Of a stretch of DNA of 36,130 nucleotides, positions 1 to 13,450 are shown piece after piece (positions within the stretch are counted from its first letter, which is position 1; each line of letters starts with the position of its first letter). The position numbers and the translations under genes are program-made. The DNA is from Mesostigma viride (Eukaryota; Streptophyta; Mesostigmatophyceae; Mesostigmatales; Mesostigmataceae). The notes under the pieces are model-generated. The model saw only the letters and a program-made list of their open reading frames with translations. It did not search any database and was not told where the DNA came from. The DNA lies in the NCBI GenBank assembly GCA_009746045.1, contig RPFO01001516.1:1-36130 (forward strand). The letters are read 5' to 3'.

Positions 1-475
1 GGAACAAGAGGCCGCTGGATGAGCGGCTTATAGGTCGTAGTGTTTTCTCGTAGCTGTTTGGCTAGAGCTTTTGTGATTAGTAGATGCAATATAGTGCATG
101 GTGAAAAATGAATTAAATATAAAATGTGCGTTCCGCGCTTGGGTTATTACCCGGGCGGAACGGGGGCGTGAGGTGCAGTGCCCCTGAAAAGAACAACCTA
201 CGCATTATTTAATACTAGCCGTGCAGATTCGGGATATTCTACCCCGGTCTGTACGGTTAGCGTCTTACTAGCATCACTGAACATAAGGGTTTAATGACGT
301 CAGTTAGCTAGGGATAAGGGAGGTTTTGCGACTAAAAGCCGCTCTGGCTGGTTTTGTCGGCCTCTTTCTTTGCCCCCCACCCACCCACCCTTGTCTTGGT
401 TGCCTCTAGGGCAACGTACTTCATGAAGGGCCTTGAACGGCGTGCCTCCGGGCATATGTCAATTAGTGTCACATG
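1..475. other. Left host flank, no gene recognised
   Basis: No supported coding region is seen; the only open frame (354-575) is short, has no recognisable motif and runs into the TA-rich junction. A nested stem-loop lies at 129-162, with arms CGTTCCGC and GCGGAACG enclosing an inner GGGT/ACCC stem and a TATT loop. The base composition is much less GC-rich than the retrotransposons that follow. The flank ends at TA-rich sequence that begins the insertion cluster. Confidence 0.5.
129..162. other. Nested stem-loop in the host flank
   Basis: Eight-base arms CGTTCCGC (129-136) and GCGGAACG (155-162) pair perfectly. Inside them GGGT (141-144) pairs with ACCC (149-152) around TATT. No RNA family is recognised and no function is claimed. 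Confidence 0.4.
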
Positions 476-511
476 TATATATTCATTGAGAATGATAGAT
501 TACGGAGGTGA
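476..511 (-). mobile_element. Very short family A 3'-end fragment
   Basis: The stretch repeats the last ~36 bases of family A: TATATATTCATTG, then gagaatgatagattacgg, then aggtgagat. It breaks into ATATATGCTTG where the longer A1 copy continues with GGCATGCAAC. This looks like an extremely 5'-truncated A insertion of the kind produced by aborted target-primed reverse transcription. A partial duplication of the A1 3' end is the alternative. Confidence 0.6.
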
Positions 512-754
512 GATATATATGCTTGTATATATGCATGTATATATATTCATTGAGAATGATAGATTACGAAGGTGAGATAGGCATGCAACATAAGGAAAAA
601 CCGATGACTGGGAGAATAACCCTGAAGAAATTAATAGTAATCTGACACAGACATCCAAGGATCACGCCAGCGGCACAAGGTACAACTAACTATACATCAC
701 AAAACTACACGCAGCAACAGCGCTGCCGGCCCACCATGCAGGCCTGGAAGGAAT

Positions 755-3700
755 CTAGACCGCGTGGGTCGCGACAAAGTCGGCCCGGGTGCGGCGGAAT
801 AACACATCAGCCACGGTGCGAGTGAGGGCGAGTGACAGACGCTGCCGCCAATACGAGGACCACGTGCGGGCCGACCACGGGGCGGTCTGACCCTCGAGGT
901 CGAGGCGGTCTTCACGGCGCTGGCAGCACTCGTGGAAAAACTCCGCTGTCTTGGGCCCATGGCCCCGAACTCCTCAAGGACAAAGGGGATGACCCGGTGG
1001 GGCCCCACATTGCCGTAGGAGGCAAACTTGTCGCGCTCAGCCACAGCGGCAGCAGCGCCGGCATCCACAGCCGCCCGGAGGATGTGGCGACCGGAAAGCG
1101 GCCGAGCCACGGAGACATCGATGAGCAGGTGGCAACCCTGCCCGTCGTAGTCAAGCACGGTAATGTCGGGGCGGTGGTTGGGTGAGTAGAGGGCGGCCCC
1201 ATCCGCGTCCTCGCACTTAATGGTGGAGTGGGGAAAGACCGACCGAACCATGGCACACACCACCCGGAGGAGAGCGGTATGGAGATAGAGGAACCAGTTC
1301 TGGTTCTGCTGGCCACCCATGCACGCGATGTAGTGCGTCCCAGTAGTATCCAGAGCAAGCCCGCAGCTGCCGCAGGACGCACCCGCCGTGATGAGAGGTT
1401 GCGGGGCAAAGAGCTGGTGGCGGAGAGCGATGGCGTAAAGGGCCGGAACCAGTGTGAACAAAGGGCTCATGGGGAGGGCGCGCAGGAATGCGGACCCCAC
1501 GCTCCCCTCAAGGGAAACGGAGTGAAGCCAAGCCTTCCCCTGATCGTTCAAGCTCGCATGCAGACCCATCCAGTCGGCACAGTGTAGTATACCCGCGTAG
1601 GTCTTTTGTTGTTTTTCATGAACGCAGGCAGGGAAGACACTAGGACTGACGACAGTGGACACGCCGGGCGTGCCCCGGGGCAGGCGACGGTGGACGGCCT
1701 GAGCGGGGCGGACGAGGTCGCAAGCCTGCTGGATCCCGAGGTAAGAATCCTGCACAGCCTGCACAAAGGGGAAGGGGGATGGGGTGACCAAGTCGGGAAT
1801 GGCGCTGACGGCGCTGGGGACCAACCGGCGGATCTCCGCCCAGGCCTGAGCAACAGAGCCAAGGAAGGCGGCGGGGGCGAGGCGGGCGGCGCGGGTGAGC
1901 CCACACCCGCCCATGCGGCAGGGGAGGGTGGCCAAGCGCATGGAGTGAGCTGGCAGGCTAGGGCCGGGGAGGAGCACCTGCAAGGCGGCCTGAATGCGCT
2001 CGTCATGGCCTTCCGCGGCAAGCCGCACCAAGTGGGGGGGAGCGCCACGGAGCCAGTGAACCACCCGCGGGTGGGCGCAAAACCACAGGAGGAGCCCTTT
2101 GGTCTGGGGGTCCTTGAGGCGCGCCCAAGTCTCAAGGACATGGGTGCGCTGTTCCACGGTGGCCCGGAGCTCCTCTTCGACGTAGTCAGGGTCACCCACA
2201 GGGACGCCCAGGCACGAGAAACCACGCGCCCGCGCCAAGGCCCCGGGATAGCCGCGGGGAAGCCAGAGCAGTCCCCCTGGGGCGAAAAGACTGCACACTT
2301 GGGGAGGGTGAGCCGAAGGTTGATGGCCGCCATGGCCACTTCAAGGGCAGCCAGGGCGGCAACCACAGCGTCGGCCGGGCCAAGGGCATGGATATCGTCC
2401 ATGTAGGCGAGGAGCACGACATCCGGGTGCGCAGCGTGGACACCTTGGAGAGCCTTGTGCAGCGGGGCAGACAGGTAAAAGGGGCCGAGGGGGTCACCTT
2501 GCTGGGTTCCCGTGCGGGAAGCGATGTCGGCGAACGTCCCATCCTCCATGAGGAAGGAGAGTTGAGTGGGTTCGCCGTAGCAGGCTGCTGTCCACGCAAG
2601 AAGGTCAGGGAACGCCTCGCCGACGGCCTCAAAGATGCTAGCCTTGGTGACAGCATTGAACGCATTGTGGCAATCCACCTTCAGCGCCACATGGTCGGAT
2701 GCGTCTCGAGGTAGGCCTGAACTGTGTGCACGATGATGTCGCTGCCCCCTTTGGTGGCGACGCCAAGCTGGGCCGCGACGGACTCCTCAGTATCACTCCG
2801 GTTGGGGCAGAAGTAGGCGCGAAACTCGGGGGCCTTTTGGCGACAAATGACCTTACTCACCAGCTTGCGTAGGACTTCGCCGCAAGCAATGGGACGAACG
2901 CGGCCAGCAGGCGGGGGAGGTCGTCTTTCAGGAGGGCAATGAGGCGTGCCCCAGCCAGCCAAGGGCGCGCCGCGGGGCCAGGGACCCCGCGGCCAAGTCG
3001 GCGGCAGCCTCAAAGAGTGCGGTCGCCCCGCCATGGCCCGCCATCACGGAGAGGTGCTCGTAGCGCCAGCCTGAGGGGCCGGTGGAGGAGGCGTTCGGCA
3101 GATCCTTCAGCACAGCCGTGAAGATGTCCAGGTCCAGGACAATAGGCGGGGGCGGGGGTGGCCGGGGCGGGCACCGCAAAGGCCGGTTCGTCGGGGTGAA
3201 GGTCGCGCAAAGCCTGCAGGGTCGGGGGAGTGGAGGGAGCCAACGCGGTCAGTTCAAGCTTTTGCATGGCCCGGCTCAATTCACCTACCTTCACCAACCG
3301 CATGACGTCAGCTTCCACCCGGGCAAAGGAGGCGGCCCCCGACACCCGGGTGGAGGCCGGAGGCTGCAGCGCCCACAGCCCTTCCCAATCCCCGAGGAGG
3401 AACCGCCGGCAGCGAGCGATGACCGCACCCTGTACGCCACGCACGCCCCGCTCCAACGGCGCTAAGAGGAGCCGGGGGTGACGAGAAACAGCTTGTGGCC
3501 GAGTTCGTCGAGAGGGTGACTATGCATCCGGGCCAGGGAAAGCAGGGCGCAGCGCGTAAACAAGCTCCGGGCGCGGTGAGGGACGTCCGGGAGCGTCATG
3601 CAAGGGTTGCGCGCACAGGCGGCAAAAGGGAGCGTGGCCAGGAATGCCCAGCCTGCCGAGAGGTCCCCCGGATCGCTCGTACCCTGCGATGCCGGTGGAG

Positions 3701-4734
3701 GGGCAGGGGCCGACCGAGGGGCCGCCCCGGACCGGGAGGCCGGTGCGGCCGCCGGGCCGCCGGGCAGGCCGTTCTGGGGGGTTTGGCGGCGGCACTGCCG
3801 CTCATGCTGGTACCGCCCGTGGATCGAAAAAATCCGCTGGCAATGGGCTGCCGGGCAGCGGTAGCAGTCCATGGCGCGCATGGCGGCCTCCGTGATGTGG
3901 GGGTGGGAAGCCCGAATGTGCACCAGCAACGAATTCCGGTTGGGCAGGCGCGCGCCACACGGGTCACCAAGGGACCATTGACTTGGCAATAATGGAAGCC
4001 ATCTGAGGGGGTGCGCCCACCCGGTTGGGCCGGCCCAGGTCGAGAGGGGGAGGGGTCGGGAGCACCCTCAGCCAGAGGAACTACAGCTGCAGCGGAACCC
4101 AGGGCGGGGCCGGCCGCCGGGCGGTCAGCAGGGCTCGTGGCAGCCGAGGACAAGACCGGCGCGGGGACGGCCCCCACGGCCGGGAGGGGGGCGCTGGAGG
4201 AGGCAGCCAAGCCGGCGCGCGACCCACGACCACGCACAGGGGAGGCAGGTGTCGGGGCAGGCGCGTGGGACTGGCGGCGCACGGACACGGGCGAGGGCCC
4301 CAGCGGGAGAACGCCAGGAGGCAAGGGGGAAAGGACCGCGGCCCGGCAAAGGGGGCAGGTGGCGGAGGTCGTGTGCAAGCTCGTGGCGATGCAAGCTTGA
4401 TGGAAGACGTGGCCGCAAGCAGGGAGGCGGCAGAGACCGTCACCAGGGCGAGGCAGGTCCAAGCAGATGGGGCAGGAGGGGCCGCTGGCAGTGACATCCA
4501 CCAAGTGGGCCGGCCCGTAGTGGGCGGGCGCCGCGTCCCACCCCAGCTCCCAGCTCGGCAGTCGGGCGATCTCATCGGCGGAGAGAAGACGGCGGCGCGG
4601 ACCAGCAGGGTGCCAGACATGGGGGATGCCCGCAAGCTCGAGCACATCGTGCAAGATGGCGGGCACGGCCGCACCCGCGCTCAGCTCAAGAACACGCCCC
4701 CCCCCCGCATCGTACAGAACCAGGTCGCCGGCGT
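755..4734 (-). pseudogene. A1 RING/zinc-finger/RT/RLE region, frameshifted
   Basis: This is the downstream three-quarters of the A polyprotein: RING-H2 finger, C2H2-like fingers, reverse transcriptase with GTQQGDPLGP and YMDD, CCHC knuckle and RLE. The equivalent A3 stop lies at 755-757. Comparison with A3 shows frame breaks near 953, 2241, 2693, 2915, 2975, 3155, 3475 and 3971, nearly all a lost base in a G or C run, so no single frame covers the domains. By contrast its poly-G run at 4697-4706 (10 bases on the plus strand as C) keeps frame with the upstream PHD half, which A3 does not. The upstream half lies beyond the CACTA insertion at 12135-13353. The copy is non-coding as it stands, unless the homopolymer losses are assembly errors. 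Confidence 0.85.
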
Positions 4735-4767
4735 CACTAGGAGCCGGGTGTTGACAAAGTGTGACAA
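4735..4767 (+). repeat. CACTA transposon left terminal inverted repeat
   Basis: These 33 bases are the exact reverse complement of 12100-12132. They include one copy of the subterminal motif TTGACAAAGTGTGACAA. The flanking target duplication GT is at 4733-4734. Confidence 0.95.
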
Positions 4768-5110
4768 ATTTTTGTCAACAATTGTCAACTTGTTGACAAA
4801 GTGTGACAACTTGTTGACAAATTGTTGACAAAGTGTGACAAAGTGTGACAAAACTAGACAAAAAAATGTCAACAGCTTGACAAAACTTGACAGAATGTTG
4901 ACAATGTTGACAAAACGTTGACAATCGTTGACATGTCAACTTTATGTTATGTCAACAAATGTCAAAACACTGACAAGCCAAGGTGATTTGTCAACAAATG
5001 TCAAGACGTTTACAAACGCAGGCCAAACGCAAGAAAAATGTCAACAAATGTCAACATGACAAAATGTCAACACGATAAACAAAGGCATAGCAAACTGACA
5101 AATCAACACC
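4768..5110. repeat. CACTA left subterminal repeat cluster
   Basis: The cluster holds many copies of short TTGACA / TGTCAA / TGTGACAAA motifs in both orientations, including full TTGACAAAGTGTGACAA copies at about 4791-4807 and 4826-4842. In characterised CACTA elements such subterminal motifs bind the element-encoded DNA-binding protein; that role here is inference. Confidence 0.75.
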
Positions 5111-9090
<3,980 letters not shown>

Positions 9091-9937
9091 GATTATTCCT
9101 TGTCATGGGGGCATACAGGACGGGTTACTTATTCCTTGTCATGGGGGCAGGCAGGACAAGTTAATTATTCCTTGTCATGGGGGGCAGGCAGGACGGGTTA
9201 ATTGTTCCTTTTCATGGGGGCAGGCAGGGCGGGTTAATTATTCCTTGTCATTAGGGGCAGGCAGGACGGGTTAATAATTCCTTGTCATGGGGGCAGGCAG
9301 GACGGGTCACTTATTCCTTGTCATGGGGGCAGGCAGGACGGGTCAATTATTCCGTGTCATGGGGGCAGGCTGGACCTGTTAATTATTCCTTGTCATGGGG
9401 GCAGGCGGGACGGGTTAGTAATTCCTTGTCTTGGGGGCAGGCAGGGCGGGTGAATTATTCCTTTTTATGGTGACAGGCAGAACGGGTTAATCACTCCTTG
9501 TCATGGGAGGCAGGCAGGACGGGTTACTTATTCCTTGTCATGGGGGGCAGGCGCATTGCATATACATTTATTCCTTGTCATGGGGGGCAGGCAGGACGGG
9601 TTAATTGTTCTTGTCATGAGGGGACGGCAGGGGGGGCTCATGATACCCTGTAGTGGGGTGGGCGAAGGCAGGGGGGGTTAATGATTCCCTGTCATGGGGT
9701 GGGGGAAGGCAGGGGGGGTTAACGATTCCTTGTGTCCATGGGGGGCAGGCAGGACGGGTTTCTTATTCCTTGTCATGAGGGGAAGGCAGGGGAGGTAAAT
9801 GATTTCCTGTCGTGGGGTGGGAGAAGGCGGGGGTAATAATTTTTCCTTGCCATGGGGGCAGGCAGGACAGGTTAATTATTCCTTGTCATGGGGGCATGCA
9901 GAAAAGCTTAAAAATTTCTTGTCATGGGATTGAAAGC
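9091..9937 (+). repeat. G-rich minisatellite array 1
   Basis: About 20 imperfect copies of a ~36-40-bp unit built from ATTCCTTGTCATGGGGG, then GCAGGCAGGACGGG, then TTAATT. G is strongly biased to the plus strand, with several runs of three to six G per unit. The repeat-encoded peptides are by-products of the unit and not evidence of a gene. Confidence 0.9.
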
Positions 9938-10108
9938 ACCTCACAGTCAGTTGTCCTCCCTTACGAAATGGCGATTTTGTAGCTACATGATTAACAGAGC
10001 ATATGCTCTAAATCTTGTAGCAATGGACCGCGTTATATTTCTGTTGGCGACTACTTTCAAACATTCATCATTTTTGTTTTTCTTTTACATTTGTCTTGTT
10101 GCGGACAG
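9938..10108 (+). repeat. Array-flanking segment, copy 1
   Basis: This ~170-bp stretch is similar to 10992-11160: the shared blocks include AGCACCT, TTAACA, CATATGCTC, CAATGGA and ATTTTTGTTTTTCTT. Each copy directly follows a G-rich array, so array plus segment appear to have been duplicated together. The end looks like a pyrimidine tract followed by ACAG. Confidence 0.75.
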
Positions 10109-10991
10109 GGAGGGTTGATTGCCTTTTCATGGGGGGCAGGCAGGGGTGGGGGTTACTCCTTGTCATGGGGGGCAGGCAGGGGGGGTTGATTGCCTTTTCA
10201 TGGGGGGCAGGCAGGGGCCGGGGCTTAATTATTCCTTGTAATGTGGTGCAGGCAGGGGGGGTAATGATTCATTGTCATGGGGGGCAGGCAGGGGGGGGGT
10301 AACTCCTTGTCATGGGGGGCAGGCGGGGGGGGGGTAATTATCCCTTGTCATGGGGGTTCAGGCAGAGGGGGCTAATCCTTGTCACATGGGGGGCAGGCTG
10401 CGTGGGTAATTTTTCCTTGTAATTAGGGGCAGGCAGGGGGGGTAGTTGATCCTTGTCATGGGGGACATGCAGGGGGGGGCAATGATTCCTTGTCGTGGGG
10501 GGCATGTAGGGGGCGTCAAGTGTTCCTTGTTATGTGGGGCAGGCAGGGGGGGGATGATTCTTGTCGTGGGGGGCAGGCAGGGGAGGGGATGATTCTTGTC
10601 GTGGGGGGCAGGCAGGGAGTGTTAATTATTCCTTGTCACGGGGGGCAGACAGGGGGGGGCAATGATTCCTTGTCGTGGGGGGCAGGTAGCGGGGGTTAGT
10701 TGTTCCTTGTCGTGGGGGGCAGGCAGGGGGGGTCAATGATTCCTTGTCATGCCCGGGGCAGGTAGGGGGCGTAATTATTCCTTGTATTGGGGGCCAGGCG
10801 GGGGGCGTTAATCGTTGTCATGGGGGGCAGGCAGGGGGGTTTAATCCTTGTCATGGGGGGCAGGCAGGGGGGCTTGTTCCTTGTCATGGGGGACAGGTAT
10901 GGGGGGGAGATTATTCCGCGTCATGGGGGTAGGCAAATGGGTTAGTTTTTCCTTGTCATGGGGGGCAGGTGGGGCAGCTTTATAATTCCTT
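10109..10991 (+). repeat. G-rich minisatellite array 2
   Basis: About 22 copies of the same unit family as 9091-9937, with the GCAGGCAGG core often extended to runs of seven or more G. It is more degenerate in unit length than array 1 and is followed by the second copy of the array-flanking segment. Confidence 0.9.
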
Positions 10992-11160
10992 GTGGTGGGT
11001 TTTAAGCACCTTGCAATCGTTATGCCCTCTTAAGGAAGTGTGCTTGCGCAGCTAATCGATTAACATAACATATGCTCCAAATTTCGTACACAATGGATAC
11101 CGTAATAAATTTGTTATTGACTACGAATAAACATTCATAATTTTTGTTTTTCTTCTGCAG
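10992..11160 (+). repeat. Array-flanking segment, copy 2
   Basis: This is the diverged second copy of 9938-10108. It ends TTTTTCTTCTGCAG, which resembles a 3' splice site, and is followed by about 95 bases open in one frame and then CAG/GTTTGT. An exon is possible but unsupported by any recognised protein. Confidence 0.7.
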
Positions 11161-11730
11161 GAAGTCTCGGCTGTTCTGGTGCCATATGCATCCTCACCAT
11201 CGTCGTCATCGACGTAGCCGGCGGACTCGTCTAGGGTCCATGCACGGGTTGCTCAGGTTTGTCTTTGAATCTGTGTGATGAGGTGTTTTCTTTGCGCAGT
11301 GTATGTTTGCCTGCAGCTACCTTTTTTGTTCCAAATAGATCAGTGCTTTCTTCTTTGCATTTGCAGCAAGAGAGGGAAGTTTTTGTACAGGTTTTTTAAC
11401 GTAATCTGCCTCTTTAATGTTGCACAACTGACAACAACCATGTATACATTGATGTTATTTCCACCTCTGCATCTTTTTTCTGTGTTTTACAGGAGAGTCG
11501 AGAGCTTTTAATCAAAATGACATCCGCAAATGACGGCTGCACACAATATACCCAACGGGCGGCTGCCTGCAAATTCTTTGCAAGCATTTAGAGCTTTCCG
11601 TGGAAGTCATGCTCACAACGGGCTGCACGCAACGCAATGGGCTGCCGTCCGAACTTTGCCTACGAGACAATCGTTGTTGCTGTCAGCATTAAGTAATGCT
11701 TATTTTGTAATAAAAAGAAAATTTCACTGG
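11161..11730. other. CACTA interior with possible splice-like signals
   Basis: Three pyrimidine-rich tracts ending in CAG occur near 11160, 11368 and 11492, and a CAG/GTTTGT donor-like site near 11257. The intervening pieces are open in single frames but short and unrecognised. This could be the 3' part of a spliced element gene or chance. Confidence 0.25.
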
Positions 11731-11778
11731 TTTTTGTCACTTTTTGTCACTTTTTGTCACTTTTTGTCACTTTTTGTC
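11731..11778 (+). repeat. 10-bp tandem repeat TTTTTGTCAC
   Basis: 4.8 exact copies of TTTTTGTCAC sit at the inner edge of the right subterminal region. Each contains the TGTCAC half of the subterminal motif, suggesting local expansion of that motif. Confidence 0.95.
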
Positions 11779-12099
11779 TGTTTTATAGTCCTGATAAATT
11801 TTCAGGATTGTCTGTGATATATCAACGTTTGTGTTGTGATAAATGTGCACAAATGTCACTAATTGTGGTGTGATAAAATGTGATAAAATCTCACTCTCAT
11901 GTTGACAATGCGTGACGTTGACAATGTGTGACATTTTTTGACACTTTCACCTTGATAATTTGTCAAGAATTGTCTTGTAAAATCGACCTGATATGTCATG
12001 GTTTTGTCAACATTTGTATAGCTTTTGTCACACTTTGTCACACCACATGTCACACTTTGTCACACTTTGTCACACTTTGTCAACCTGACATGTCAAGCA
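11779..12099. repeat. CACTA right subterminal repeat cluster
   Basis: The cluster is dense in TTTGTCACAC, TTGACA and TGTCAA motifs, mostly as the reverse complement of the left-end motif TTGACAAAGTGTGACAA. Several perfect TTTGTCACAC tandem copies lie at 12026-12080. Confidence 0.75.
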
Positions 12100-12132
12100 T
12101 TGTCACACTTTGTCAACACCCGGCTCCTAGTG
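12100..12132 (-). repeat. CACTA transposon right terminal inverted repeat
   Basis: This is the exact reverse complement of 4735-4767, ending CCGGCTCCTAGTG. The target duplication GT follows at 12133-12134. Confidence 0.95.
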
Positions 12133-12134
12133 GT

Positions 12135-13353
12135 GCACGGTGACAGGAGCCCCGAAGTCAACGCGCAGGCGGGCGGCTTGCGCTGGGGTGACCGCCGTAG
12201 TCAAGCGCCCGTGGGCCTGCGCAACAAGGCCGGCCGAGCCGGGCCCGGCAGAGGCAAGAAACGTGTGCAGCTGAGGGCGATCGAGCAAGGCGTGGTCGGT
12301 GGCCCCCCCAGCGAGATATGTCGCACGGGCGGCCTGCTGGGCCTGCACGGCAAGCCCTGTAGCAAAGAGCACCACCGCCTGCGCCACTTGAGCGTCCAGA
12401 TTCAGGAGCCATTCTTGGCGCACCGCGGGCAGGTGCCAAGGCAGGCGGCCGCCGGCATGGTAGTCCTCGAGGACAAACCCCCAAAGCGTGGAGGCAAGGA
12501 CAGGGGGGGAGGCTGCCTGCAGCATGTGCCGGACACGAACCACAAGGGCACTAAATTCAGGGGGCCGTGGGAGCGTAGGAAACGCCGCGTGCAAGCCGAC
12601 AGCGTCCAACAGCAAGGGGCAATACAGCCAAGAGAACGTGGCGTGCCGGAGCGCGCTGACGCCCGCAATGTTGGTGGGGGGCCAAACGGAGAAGTCGTGG
12701 GACCCAAGCGCGGCCGACCAGGGGCCCACCACAGGAGTCGCCGCAGGGTGTCCCACAGCCTCAGGGAGGAGAGCCGCCAGGGACCCCTCAAGCACAGGAG
12801 GACGCAGGTCAGTGGCCACCGCCGGGCTGGCCGGAGGTGGATCCCCAGAGCTAGGCGGGGCAGGGCCAGGGGACCCCGCGGAGGGGCCGGACGTGACGGC
12901 GCGGGGAGAGCGGGAGCACGGTGTGGAACCCTCCACGAGGGCCGCAAGGCCCAGGAGAGGGTCCAGCGAGGGGCTGCGGGAGGGGGCGCGGGCCGAATGG
13001 GATCCCGGGGTCGACACGGCCGCGCGTCGGGAGCCTAGGGACGGCCGAGGCGGGGCCACGCAATGAGGGCACGCCCAAGGACCCGGGGGAGGCAGCCGGA
13101 AGAGGGGCGGGACCAAGCAGCGCGTGTGCCAGCCGCATTGGCACGAATCACACACAAGGAGACGGGGGGCATCCTCACCACTGTGGCAGACCTCGCACAC
13201 AAGCGAGAGTGGCACAGGGGCGCCACGACCGCCGTCGTCCAGGTCGCCCATCTCCTGCAGGTGCGCCGCGATGCGTAAGGACCGACGCGGCGCAGGTGCG
13301 CCGCTAGGCAGCGCATCCCGCGCCCGGGAGGTGCGTCGTCGTGAAGGAGGCAT
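12135..13353 (-). pseudogene. A1 N-terminal PHD-finger half, cut by the CACTA element
   Basis: An open frame runs from the ATG at 13353-13351 (protein starts MPPSRRRTSR) to the CACTA junction. The residues from about 52 to 98 form a PHD-type C4HC3 zinc finger: CEVC, LLVCDSC, GWHTRC, WACPHC. A proline/serine-rich linker follows, then a conserved block near WPPTNIAGV and FSWLYCPLLLDAVG that is also found in family B. In known proteins PHD fingers read histone H3 tails; a role in chromatin targeting here is inference. This frame matches A3 31423-32641 closely. The remainder of the protein lies at 755-4734, across the insertion. Confidence 0.88.
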
Positions 13354-13420
13354 GGGGAAGGTGCGTAAAACAACGGAACCGGAAGCGCGGGGGGAAGAGC
13401 GAGATGCGGACGCGGGGGGT

Positions 13421-13442
13421 TTGGGGGGCGGCAGCCCCCCAA
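13421..13442 (-). promoter_or_regulatory. Conserved 5'-UTR GC hairpin (A1)
   Basis: A perfect stem of TTGGGGGGC and GCCCCCCAA closes a 4-base loop, about 70 bases upstream of the A1 start codon. The same hairpin occurs upstream of the A3 ORF (twice, 32708-32758) and of the B1 ORF (25341-25362) although the coding regions have diverged. Its function is unknown; a translational or RNA-packaging structure is possible. Confidence 0.65.
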
Positions 13443-13450
13443 CGCGGGGC

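Noticed and set aside
4081-4674. Overlapping minus-strand frames beside the A1 RING region
   Set aside because: They are alternative frames of the same GC-rich stretch; the frame holding the RING cysteines and histidines is the real one.
9282-9473. Repetitive peptide frame (SWGQAGRVNYSL) in the G-rich array
   Set aside because: It is a translation of a degenerate minisatellite whose unit length varies, so the frame breaks repeatedly.
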